A stretch of DNA of 64,000 nucleotides from Gemmatimonadota bacterium (GTDB lineage: Bacteria; Gemmatimonadota; Gemmatimonadetes; Longimicrobiales; Gaopeijiaceae): positions 1-64,000 of the forward strand of contig SHZS01000002.1 in the NCBI GenBank assembly GCA_009692105.1. The letters run 5' to 3'. A program made the translations under genes and the position numbers. The notes under the pieces were generated by a model. That model was not told the DNA's origin, made no database searches, and was given only the letters and a program-made list of their open reading frames with translations. Below are positions 50,697 through 58,341 of the stretch, in pieces (positions within the stretch are counted from its first letter, which is position 1; every line of letters starts with the position of its first letter).

Positions 50697-51292
50697 GCCG
50701 AATCGAGAGAGAGACGAAGGAGACCCGGATCGTCGCGGACGTTCGGCTCGGAGGCGGTCCAATCGAGGTCGCTACTGGCGACGCGTTCCTCGATCACATG
50801 CTGAACACGCTCGCGCGATACGCGGGGCTGGGGCTCCGGTTGGAGGGGAAAGGTGACTTGAGACATCACCTCATCGAGGATGCTGCGATCACGCTCGGAG
50901 CGGCGCTGGCGCGGGAGGTCCCGGAACGAGCCGAGCGGTACGGTTGGGCGCTCGTCCCGATGGATGAGGCCCTCGTTCAGGCCGCGGTGGACGTGGGAGG
51001 CAGGGGCTACTACGAAGGACGCCTTCCGTCCGCGCTCTACGAACACGCGCTTCGTTCGTTCGCGACCAACCTGGGGGCCACCCTGCATGTCCGGGTGCTC
51101 AGGGGCAGGGACCGTCACCACGTCGTCGAGGCGGCTGTGAAGGCGACTGGGCTGGCGCTGCGCCAGGCCCTCGAGGTGGGAAACGAGGTCTTTTCTACCA
51201 AGGGCGCGGTCGTGCTCAAGGACGGCGGAGCGCCGAAGGCGGCGAAGTCCACGCGCGGGCCGCTCCGACGGCCGGGAAGGCGGAAGGGCTGA
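50693..51292 (+). CDS. hisB: Imidazoleglycerol-phosphate dehydratase
   Basis: HisB dehydrates IGP. At 199 residues it is the monofunctional dehydratase without the N-terminal histidinol phosphatase domain found in E. coli. Histidinol-phosphate phosphatase must therefore be encoded elsewhere. The start is MSRIERETKETRI at ATG 50693, overlapping hisA by four bases. Metal-binding blocks are FLDHMLNTLARY, DLRHHLIEDAAITLG, the middle YEHALRSFATN, and GRDRHHVVEAAVKATGLALR. Confidence 0.95.
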   Translation: MSRIERETKETRIVADVRLGGGPIEVATGDAFLDHMLNTLARYAGLGLRLEGKGDLRHHLIEDAAITLGAALAREVPERAERYGWALVPMDEALVQAAVDVGGRGYYEGRLPSALYEHALRSFATNLGATLHVRVLRGRDRHHVVEAAVKATGLALRQALEVGNEVFSTKGAVVLKDGGAPKAAKSTRGPLRRPGRRKG

Positions 51293-51295
51293 GCC

Positions 51296-52096
51296 GTGCT
51301 CCGCCCCCGCATCATCGTTTGCCTGGACGTCCATGAGGGACGGGTCGTAAAGGGCACGAAGTTCAAGGAGCTCCGGGACGTCGGAGACCCTGTGGAGCTC
51401 GCGCGTCGCTATGAATCGGAGGGTGCCGACGAAGTCGTCTTTCTCGATATCTCCGCCTCCCACGAGGGGCGCGGAACGCTCCTCGACACCGTTCGGCGCA
51501 CGGCGGAGGTCCTTTTCGTGCCGCTCACGGTCGGAGGGGGCATCCGCACGGTCGAGGACATGGACGCACTGCTCCGGGCGGGGGCTGACAAGGTGAGCGT
51601 AAACTCCGGAGCGGTGCACGATCCCGAGATCCTCACGCGGGGAGCAGACCGCTTCGGGAGCCAGTGCGTGGTGCTCTCTATCGACGCGGCGAGGGACGGG
51701 ACGAGCTGGTACCACCACACGCACGGCGGCCGGCGCCGCACGGACATGGAGGTCGTGGGCTGGGCAAAGACGTGCGTGGAGCGGGGAGCCGGGGAAGTTC
51801 TATTGACCTCTATCGACAGGGACGGAGTGCGCACAGGGTACGACCTGGAGCTTACGAGGGCCGTGGCCGACGCTGTGACCGTGCCCGTGATCGCCTCGGG
51901 AGGGGCGGGTACACCCGCCCACCTGAGGGACGGGTTTCGGGAGGGGCATGCGTCGGCGGTTCTCCTGGCGGGAATCCTTCATGACGGGCTTACGACAGTG
52001 CGCGAACTGAAAATTGAGCTTGCCGCATGGGGGATCCCGGTGCGCCCGGCCCCAGCACTTCCGGTGCCGGCGGTTCCAATGGAGGAGGGCCGATGA
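51296..52096 (+). CDS. hisF: Imidazole glycerol phosphate synthase, cyclase subunit
   Basis: HisF uses ammonia from HisH to form IGP and AICAR. The 266-residue TIM barrel has RIIVCLDVHEGRVVKGTKFKEL (catalytic Asp), VVFLDISASHEGRGTLL, VPLTVGGGIRTVEDMDALLRAGADKVSVN, LLTSIDRDGVRTGYDLELTR (second catalytic Asp) and VIASGGAGTPAHLRDGF. The start is GTG 51296, three bases after hisB. It overlaps hisIE. Confidence 0.96.
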   Translation: MLRPRIIVCLDVHEGRVVKGTKFKELRDVGDPVELARRYESEGADEVVFLDISASHEGRGTLLDTVRRTAEVLFVPLTVGGGIRTVEDMDALLRAGADKVSVNSGAVHDPEILTRGADRFGSQCVVLSIDAARDGTSWYHHTHGGRRRTDMEVVGWAKTCVERGAGEVLLTSIDRDGVRTGYDLELTRAVADAVTVPVIASGGAGTPAHLRDGFREGHASAVLLAGILHDGLTTVRELKIELAAWGIPVRPAPALPVPAVPMEEGR

Positions 52097-52737
52097 CGCT
52101 CCCCCCTGAGGACCGACGGCCGACGGACCGACGGATTCGGGACGGCGCGGATCTCGATGCGCTCTCCTTCGACGGGAAGGGGCTCGTGCCGGTCGTAGTC
52201 CAGGACGCGTCGACCGGGCGCCTCCTGATGCTGGCATGGGCAAACCGAATGGCCCTGGAGACGACCCTGGCGACGGGCGCGATGCACTTCTGGTCTCGTT
52301 CCCGTGGCGCGCTCTGGAGGAAAGGTGAGACCTCGGGAAACACTCAGGCCCTCGTGTCGCTCCACGCCGATTGCGACGGAGACACGGTGATCGCCCTTGT
52401 CACCCCTGCTGGCCCGGCATGCCATACGGGGGAAGAGACCTGCTTCGGACTCGACGCGTACCCCGCCTCCGTCTTGGACGAGCTCAGCGGAGTGATAAGG
52501 GCCCGTGCCCGGGAGCGCCCCGAGGGGAGCTACACCACGCGCCTCCTCGGAGATGAGAACCTCCGGCTGAAGAAGCTCGGAGAGGAGGTGGCCGAGCTCA
52601 TCTCGGCCCTCGCACGCAAGGATGCCGGTATCAGTGCCGAGGCGGCGGATCTCGTCTATCACCTGCTGGTGGCGCTCGAGGGAGCAGGGGTGGGCTGGGG
52701 GGAAGTCGAGCGGGAGCTAGAGCGTCGCAGGAGCTGA
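52093..52737 (+). CDS. hisIE: Bifunctional phosphoribosyl-AMP cyclohydrolase / phosphoribosyl-ATP pyrophosphatase
   Basis: HisIE catalyses the second and third pathway steps. The 214-residue protein has a HisI domain with LMLAWANRMALE, HFWSRSRGALWRKGETSGN, the metal cysteines and aspartates in HADCDGDTVIALV, and CHTGEETCFG. A HisE domain follows (RLLGDENLRLKKLGEEVAELI, EAADLVYHLLVALE). ATG 52093 overlaps the hisF stop; an in-frame ATG 66 bases upstream lies inside hisF. The next gene's ATG follows its TGA with no gap. Confidence 0.95.
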   Translation: MTLPPEDRRPTDRRIRDGADLDALSFDGKGLVPVVVQDASTGRLLMLAWANRMALETTLATGAMHFWSRSRGALWRKGETSGNTQALVSLHADCDGDTVIALVTPAGPACHTGEETCFGLDAYPASVLDELSGVIRARARERPEGSYTTRLLGDENLRLKKLGEEVAELISALARKDAGISAEAADLVYHLLVALEGAGVGWGEVERELERRRS

Positions 52738-54549
52738 ATGAGTGACTCCTCGCCCGGGCTGATTCAAGAGGAGGAAGCCTTCGAGAAAGGCTACGACGCT
52801 CGGCTCATGCGCCGGCTCATCCGGTACCTCGGGCCCTACCGCTGGAGGGCCGCCGGGGCCGTCGCGCTCCTCGTCTCGGCGGCGGCGCTCGAGGCGGTCG
52901 GCCCCTGGCTCGTCCAGCAAGCGCTGGACCAGGCTGTGCCTCGGGGGGACGCTCGTCTCCTCACTCTCCTCGTAGCCACCTACTTCGGGACTGCACTCGT
53001 CTCCTTCGGCCTCGAGTACGGGCAGGCCCTCACGACGACCTGGCTGGGGCAACGGGTCATGTACGACCTCCGGACGGAGGTCTTCGCTCACCTTCAGCAG
53101 CTCGACCTCCGGTTCTACGACCGGACCCCCGTGGGCCGGCTCATGACCCGAATCACCTCCGACGTCGAGACGCTGAACGAACTCTTCAGCTCGGGTGTGA
53201 TCGCGATCTTCGGCGACCTCTTCACCCTCCTCTTTATCGTCTCCGCGATGGCGATCATGGACTGGAGGCTCACAGCCGTCGCCTTTACCGTGCTTCCGCT
53301 CGTGGTCTGGGCCGCGTCCTTCTTTCGCGCGCGCATCCGGGATGCATACCGAGACATCCGCGTGCGTACAGCCCGAATGAACGCGTTCCTGCACGAGCGC
53401 ATCACTGGGATCCGGGTCGTCCAGCTCTTCAATCGCGAGCACGCCGACGCCGCAATGATGGACGAGGTGAATACGGACTACCTCGAGGCGCACCTCCGCT
53501 CCATCCGGTACTACGCGCTCTTCTTTCCGGTGATCGAGGTCCTGTCGGCCGTCTCGCTCGCCCTGATCCTGTGGTACGGCGGCTCCGAGGTGTTGGCGGG
53601 GGCTACGACGGTCGGAGTCGTGACCGCCTTCCTCCTCTATGCGAGGCGCTTCTTCCGACCCATCCAGGACCTCTCGGACAAGTACAACCTACTCCAGTCC
53701 GCGATGGCCTCTTCGGAGAGGGTCTTCAGGCTCCTGGACCGCGAGCCGGCCGTGCGCGATCCGGTCCCGCCGGGCACGCTTCCCGCTCCCCTTCGCGGAG
53801 AGATCGAGTTCCGGGACGTCTGGTTCGCGTACGACGCCCAGACCGAGGAGCCCGAATGGGTCCTAGAGGGAGTATCCTTCCGGGTCTCGCCGGGGGAAAA
53901 GGTTGCGATCGTGGGGCATACCGGCGCTGGGAAGACCACGATCATCAATCTGCTGATGAGGTTCTACGACCCCCAGCGGGGTGACATCTTGCTCGATGGA
54001 ATCCCGATCGGCCAGCTGGCTCAAAGCGAGTTGCGCTCCCAGATCGGGCTCGTGCTCCAGGACATCTTCCTCTTTTCGGACGACGTGCGTTACAACATTC
54101 GGCTCGGGAACGAGGGCATCTCCGAGGAGGCGGTACGTGCGGCGGCCGAGGAGGTGGGGGCGGGAGCGATCGTCGAGCGGCTTCCCAAGGGATACGACCA
54201 GTCCCTGGGCGAACGAGGCATGTCCCTCTCCGTGGGGGAGCGCCAACTCGTCTCGTTCGCGCGCGCTCTGGCTTTCGATCCCGGGATCCTCGTTCTGGAC
54301 GAGGCCACGAGCTCAGTGGATTCGGAGATCGAGGCCCGAATCGCGGAGGCGACAGTCCGGCTCATGGACGGGCGGACCTCGCTCGTCATCGCCCACCGGC
54401 TCTCCACGGTGCAGGGGTCGGACCGCATTCTGGTCCTCCACCATGGCCGGCTCGTCGAAGAGGGCACCCACCAGGAGCTCCTGAACCAGGGCGGCCTCTA
54501 TGCCCGTCTCTACGAGCTCCAGTTCGCTCCGAGTCCTTCCCGGGTCTGA
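52738..54549 (+). CDS. ABC exporter, transmembrane and ATPase domains fused (MsbA-like)
   Basis: A 603-residue half-transporter of the type IV exporter fold. It has about six membrane helices within residues ~35-325. The nucleotide-binding domain has Walker A VGHTGAGKTTI, Q-loop VLQDIFLFSDDV, a slightly unusual signature LSVGERQLVSFARAL, Walker B ILVLDEATSSVD and switch VIAHRLSTVQGSDRI. Such proteins flip lipids or export drugs and peptides as dimers. Its ATG directly follows the hisIE stop, so it probably shares the histidine operon transcript. The substrate is unknown. Confidence 0.9.
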   Translation: MSDSSPGLIQEEEAFEKGYDARLMRRLIRYLGPYRWRAAGAVALLVSAAALEAVGPWLVQQALDQAVPRGDARLLTLLVATYFGTALVSFGLEYGQALTTTWLGQRVMYDLRTEVFAHLQQLDLRFYDRTPVGRLMTRITSDVETLNELFSSGVIAIFGDLFTLLFIVSAMAIMDWRLTAVAFTVLPLVVWAASFFRARIRDAYRDIRVRTARMNAFLHERITGIRVVQLFNREHADAAMMDEVNTDYLEAHLRSIRYYALFFPVIEVLSAVSLALILWYGGSEVLAGATTVGVVTAFLLYARRFFRPIQDLSDKYNLLQSAMASSERVFRLLDREPAVRDPVPPGTLPAPLRGEIEFRDVWFAYDAQTEEPEWVLEGVSFRVSPGEKVAIVGHTGAGKTTIINLLMRFYDPQRGDILLDGIPIGQLAQSELRSQIGLVLQDIFLFSDDVRYNIRLGNEGISEEAVRAAAEEVGAGAIVERLPKGYDQSLGERGMSLSVGERQLVSFARALAFDPGILVLDEATSSVDSEIEARIAEATVRLMDGRTSLVIAHRLSTVQGSDRILVLHHGRLVEEGTHQELLNQGGLYARLYELQFAPSPSRV

Positions 54550-54553
54550 GCGC

Positions 54554-54907
54554 TCAGTACGCTTGGATGGACGGGTCCACCTCGGCCTTCCACCCCAACA
54601 GCCCGCCCTTGAGGTTCCAGACGCGTGAGTACCCGCGCGCCACCAAGTGACGGATCGCCCACCCGCTCCGGGAGCCGGAGCGACAGTAAAGGACGATGGA
54701 TTTCTCGGGGTCCAACTCGGAGAGGCGACCGAGGAGCTCGCCGACCGGGATCCGAAGCTGTCCCCACTCGGGAAGATCCGCGATCTCCCGTTCGTGGAGC
54801 TCACGCACGTCGACGAGGGCGATCGGGTCCCCCCGACCTACCCTCTCATTCAGCTCGGTGGGGGTGATCTCGGGGATCTCCTCCCCGTCGGACCGCGGTT
54901 CGGTCAA
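54554..54907 (-). CDS. Rhodanese-like domain protein
   Basis: A single rhodanese domain of about 117 residues: EITPTELNERVGRGDPIALVDVRELHE, then IPVGELLGRL and the active-site loop YCRSGSRSGWAIRHL with catalytic cysteine, then GYSRVWNLKGGLLGWK. The start is TTG 54907, chosen because AAGGAG at 54920-54915 is correctly spaced. The open frame extends further upstream, but only inside waaA. It overlaps the 3' end of waaA by 62 bases. It probably transfers sulfane sulfur, partner unknown. Confidence 0.85.
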   Translation of the reverse strand: MTEPRSDGEEIPEITPTELNERVGRGDPIALVDVRELHEREIADLPEWGQLRIPVGELLGRLSELDPEKSIVLYCRSGSRSGWAIRHLVARGYSRVWNLKGGLLGWKAEVDPSIQAY

Positions 54908-56219
54908 CGCGCCGCTCCTTCGATACAGGGAGGAGACCCGCGAGGGCATCCGCCGTCCTCCGGGCCGCTCCTCGATGCCCTTCAATATACCCTGAAGCCC
55001 GTCCGGCAGCTTCCTCCAAACGCCTCCGATCGCGAAGCCAGGATTCGAGGATCTGGACGAGGCCCGCGCCGTCGGAAACCTCGTGTGCGGCGCCCACACG
55101 AAGCAGATCGGCGGCGGCCGGGGAGCCCGCGTGCCGGGGCCCGAACACTACCGGGATCCCAGCCGCAGCCGGCTCGAGCACGGAGTGAAGGCCGTTCCTC
55201 CCGAAGCCTCCCCCCACGTACGCCATGTCCCCCACGGTGTAGAGGTGCGCGAGCACGCCGACCCGGTCGACCACGACTGCGTCCACATCTCCCGCCCGCC
55301 CCCGTGCCTCCACCTCCCGCAGCCGCTCGGTCCGGAACCCCGCCCCTCCGAGCGCTCTGACCAGGTGGGCCACATGTGCCTCGTGGGGCTCATGCGGCGC
55401 GATCACGACGCGGAGCCTCTCGAACCGCCGCCGCAGCTCGGTGAGAGCGGGAATCAGTACGGCTTCGTCGGCGCCCCATGTGGACCCCGCGACCACGGTA
55501 GGACGGCGATCGTCGACGAACGGGGCAAGGTAGAGAGCCCGGGGATTGGCCTCCCGCGCCCGTCGCCAGGCAGAGTCCACCCCTGGGTCCCCCGTGACGA
55601 CGATGCGCTCCGGACTCACCCCTAGGCGGCAAAACCTCTCACCGTCCTCGGCCGAGACGGAGAGGATCTGCGTCAGAGCTCCGAAGGTTGGGCTGAGGAA
55701 GAGCCTCCCGAGGGGGCTCAGGCGGCCGGCCCCCTCTCGGAGCGTCGCGGCGGCGAGCACGACCGGAACCCCAGCGGCCGCAGCCGCAGCCACCAGGCCG
55801 GGCCACACCTCGGTCTTCGTGAAGACGATCAGCCCCGGCTCCAGCGACTGGACGAGCGCTTCCATCTCCGAAGAGACGTCCCAGGGAAGGAATCCCGCCA
55901 CATGGACGGGCATCCGCTTTGCCAGGTCGAGCGCGGAAGGAGAGAAGAAGGTAAAAGCCGTCTGGAGATCTGGACGCTGCTCCAGCAGGACTTCGAGGAC
56001 CGACTTCGCCTGCAGGCCCTCGCCGACCGAGGGCGCGTGCACCCAAACGAGGGGGCGGTCGTGGTCCCGATAGACACTTCCCCAATCCTCGAGCACGGCA
56101 CGTGCCCGGACGCGTCCCCGGAGCCCCAACGCGAGCTTCGAGCCCCCCCGCTCAAGTAAAGGGGAAAACCACCTGAGGAGGCGGATGGAGAGGGCGTAGA
56201 CCCGATCGAGCGTCCGCAT
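54846..56219 (-). CDS. waaA: 3-deoxy-D-manno-octulosonic acid (Kdo) transferase
   Basis: WaaA adds Kdo to lipid A precursors at the inner membrane, which implies an LPS-bearing outer membrane. From ATG 56219 the protein is about 457 residues. It has an N-terminal hydrophobic anchor (LSIRLLRWFSPLL), the catalytic glutamate region WVHAPSVGEGLQAK, FTKTEVWPGL, the Rossmann half with VVAGSTWGADEAVLIPAL and VIAPHEPHEAHVAHL, and YVGGGFGRNGLHSVLEPAAAGIPVVFGP. The frame stays open 148 codons further upstream, but the family start fits ATG 56219. The extra C-terminal 15-20 residues overlap the rhodanese gene. Confidence 0.93.
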   Translation of the reverse strand: MRTLDRVYALSIRLLRWFSPLLERGGSKLALGLRGRVRARAVLEDWGSVYRDHDRPLVWVHAPSVGEGLQAKSVLEVLLEQRPDLQTAFTFFSPSALDLAKRMPVHVAGFLPWDVSSEMEALVQSLEPGLIVFTKTEVWPGLVAAAAAAGVPVVLAAATLREGAGRLSPLGRLFLSPTFGALTQILSVSAEDGERFCRLGVSPERIVVTGDPGVDSAWRRAREANPRALYLAPFVDDRRPTVVAGSTWGADEAVLIPALTELRRRFERLRVVIAPHEPHEAHVAHLVRALGGAGFRTERLREVEARGRAGDVDAVVVDRVGVLAHLYTVGDMAYVGGGFGRNGLHSVLEPAAAGIPVVFGPRHAGSPAAADLLRVGAAHEVSDGAGLVQILESWLRDRRRLEEAAGRASGYIEGHRGAARRTADALAGLLPVSKERRVDRTAVRRGGDPRDHPHRAE

Positions 56220-56312
56220 GTCGCTCAATAGAACCCGCTTCTTAGGTCGCTTCAAGCCTCGCGGCTCCGTATTCTGAGCCTCGCGCGCGACCGCCCCTCC
56301 TGAGAGCGTCCC

Positions 56313-57452
56313 ATGTGGAAGACCATGGACGAGAAGCTGATCCCGGGTATCGGGAAATGGCGAGAGAACGCGGTCCCCAGTAGGCTCTGCAGCCGTACGC
56401 GGCGGGTGCTCCGGATGGCGGTGATTCTCGCGGCACTCCTCCCGCTCGTCGGTTGCAGCCCGTTTTATGTGATCCGAGCAGGGTGGGCGCAGGCCAGCAT
56501 CCTCTCGTCTAGGGTCCCGCTGCTGGAGGTCATGGCCGATACGACGGTCGACTTGGCCACCCGAACACGACTCCGCCTCGTCTGGGACGCGCGGGTATAC
56601 GCGATCGAGACGCTCGGTTTCCAGAACGCCGGTGACTCGTACACGAGCCTGGCGCGGCTTCAATCGGACACTCTCGCCCTCGTCCTCTCGGGCGCCTATC
56701 GGGACCGGCTGGAGTCTCGGACCTGGTGGTTTCCGATCGTGGGGCGGGTGCCGTACAGGGCCTACTTCTCCGTGGAATCAGCGGAGAGCGCTGAACGTGC
56801 GCTCGAGGAGGAGGGGTTCGATACCTATCTCCGGCCCACCTCAGCGTTCTCGACGTTGGGATGGTTTGCGGACCCACTCTACTCGAGCCTCCTTCGGCAG
56901 GACGACGTAGGACTCGTGGAGAGCGTCATCCACGAGCTGGCTCATAACCATCTGTACGTCCCTGGGCAGGGCCGCTTCAACGAGTCGTTCGCGAACTTCA
57001 TCGGCTACACGGCTTCGATCGAGTTCTTCTGCGGGAGAGATGGCGGAGGCACGAACACCGTGAAGTGCGCGCGCGCCCGGGACCGATGGGAAGACGCGAT
57101 GGACGTGTCCCGCTTCATCGACGCTCTCGAGACCCGAATCCGCGAGTTATACGCACGCACCGATCTCGCCCCCGACACCCTCCTGGCCGACCGAGAGCAG
57201 ATCTACGTGGAGGCGCAGGCCTCCTTTCAAAGCACGGTACAGCCGGCGCTTCGCGCCTCGAGCTATGCCTACTTCGGGGACCAGCCAATGAACAACGCCA
57301 CCTTCCTCGCGCGGGGTCTCTACTATCACCGTCTCCCTGACTTCAATGATCTCTGGAAGGAGTGGGAGGGGACGTTCGCGGAGATGCTGGCGTGGATCCG
57401 GGAAGAGGCGACGGGGCTCGAGGATCCATATGGGGTGTTGGGCGGAGGGTGA
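56313..57452 (+). CDS. Putative lipoprotein aminopeptidase (COG4324 type)
   Basis: A 379-residue predicted zinc aminopeptidase anchored to a membrane. A lipoprotein signal is seen at residues 35-48 (MAVILAALLPLVGC). It is followed by SPFYVIRAGWAQASIL, a typical start of the mature COG4324 proteins. The zinc motif HELAHNHLY (HExxH) continues into FNESFANFIG, which supplies the third ligand. The first 34 residues before the signal may not be translated; ATG 56415 would begin at the hydrophobic core. It is a single gene between divergent waaA and the VapBC pair. Confidence 0.8.
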   Translation: MWKTMDEKLIPGIGKWRENAVPSRLCSRTRRVLRMAVILAALLPLVGCSPFYVIRAGWAQASILSSRVPLLEVMADTTVDLATRTRLRLVWDARVYAIETLGFQNAGDSYTSLARLQSDTLALVLSGAYRDRLESRTWWFPIVGRVPYRAYFSVESAESAERALEEEGFDTYLRPTSAFSTLGWFADPLYSSLLRQDDVGLVESVIHELAHNHLYVPGQGRFNESFANFIGYTASIEFFCGRDGGGTNTVKCARARDRWEDAMDVSRFIDALETRIRELYARTDLAPDTLLADREQIYVEAQASFQSTVQPALRASSYAYFGDQPMNNATFLARGLYYHRLPDFNDLWKEWEGTFAEMLAWIREEATGLEDPYGVLGGG

Positions 57453-57525
57453 GCCCGGGTCGCCGCGCTGCGGGACAACCCATACGGCAGCCTCCGCACC
57501 GCGTGCCGAGGCTACCGCCGGTGGC

Positions 57526-57550
57526 TTGACATGGTGTTCATGATTCATGA
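57526..57550 (+). promoter_or_regulatory. Promoter/operator candidate of the VapBC pair
   Basis: TTGACA (57526-57531) is followed by the exact tandem TTCATGATTCATGA (57537-57550), which contains the inverted repeat ATGA-T-TCAT. Such repeats over the promoter are usual for autoregulation by ribbon-helix-helix antitoxins. The -10 is not obvious. The antitoxin ATG is only 9 bases beyond and lacks a ribosome binding site. Confidence 0.45.
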
Positions 57551-57559
57551 TCGTAGTTG

Positions 57560-57877
57560 ATGATACATCGGAACAACCCCAAACCTGCTCGCGTCCGAGA
57601 GCCCGTCCAGGTCTACCTGGACGGTTCGTCTCAGGAGCGACTGGAGCGGCTGACCGGGCTGCTCGACGCCACTAAGTCGGACGTCCTGCGGCGGGGGCTC
57701 GAAGCGTTGGAACGGGAGATGGCCGACCCCGAGCGGCACCCTGCGCTCCGAATCATCGGGATTTGCTCCGGCCCGGTGTTGTGGAGCCCGGACTATGACG
57801 TCGCGTTAGAGCACGACCGCGCGCTCGCCGACACCGAGGAAGCATCCTGGGGCCGCGACGAGACCTCCGGTGTCTGA
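57560..57877 (+). CDS. Ribbon-helix-helix antitoxin (VapB-like)
   Basis: A 105-residue protein whose first ~55 residues look like a ribbon-helix-helix DNA-binding domain: the strand REPVQVYLDGSSQERLERL and the helix ATKSDVLRRGLEALERE. The acidic C-terminal part would wrap the toxin. ATG 57560 is preferred over TTG 57557. It overlaps the PIN toxin gene by eight bases, the usual toxin-antitoxin arrangement. An operator-like repeat lies just upstream, suggesting autorepression. Confidence 0.8.
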   Translation: MIHRNNPKPARVREPVQVYLDGSSQERLERLTGLLDATKSDVLRRGLEALEREMADPERHPALRIIGICSGPVLWSPDYDVALEHDRALADTEEASWGRDETSGV

Positions 57878-58277
57878 GCTTTTCGTGGACACGAGCGCCT
57901 GGTACCCGCTCGCGAATCCGCGCGAGGCGCACCACACAAGATTGGCCGCGCTTCTTGCCGAACGCGTGCGGGCGGGATCCCGGATCGTCACCACGAACCT
58001 CGTAGTCGCGGAGACGCACGCGCTTCTCCTCAGGAGAGATGGGCGTCGGGTGGCGCTTACGTTCCTGGACGAAGTCTTCCGCGAGCCGATCCTCGTAGAG
58101 TCGAGCACCCCTGAAGTCGAGCGTCGCGCCCTGCATGACTGGCTCTCCCGCTTCGAAGATCAGAGCTTCACGCTTACGGATGCGGTGAGCTTCGTCGTCA
58201 TGACTGATCGAGGAGTCCGTGAAGCACTCGCACTCGACCGACACTTCGCCGTAGCGGGATTCAACCTGCTCGTGTGA
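57870..58277 (+). CDS. PIN domain ribonuclease toxin (VapC-like)
   Basis: A 135-residue PIN domain protein, a probable RNA-cleaving toxin. The acidic metal-binding set is visible: Asp7 (ELFVDTSAW), Glu48 (NLVVAETHALLL), Asp104 (SFTLTDAVSFVVM) and Asp123 (ALDRHFAVAGF). All four are intact, so it may be active. The start is GTG 57870, inside the antitoxin gene. RNA target unknown; other VapC toxins cut initiator tRNA or the sarcin-ricin loop. It sits 64 bases before leuS. Confidence 0.88.
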   Translation: MSELFVDTSAWYPLANPREAHHTRLAALLAERVRAGSRIVTTNLVVAETHALLLRRDGRRVALTFLDEVFREPILVESSTPEVERRALHDWLSRFEDQSFTLTDAVSFVVMTDRGVREALALDRHFAVAGFNLLV

Positions 58278-58341
58278 GGCAAGGTAGCGAAGACCTCCCC
58301 GCAATTACCTTCCGCGCCTCGAGCGTATAGCTTTTCTCGTC

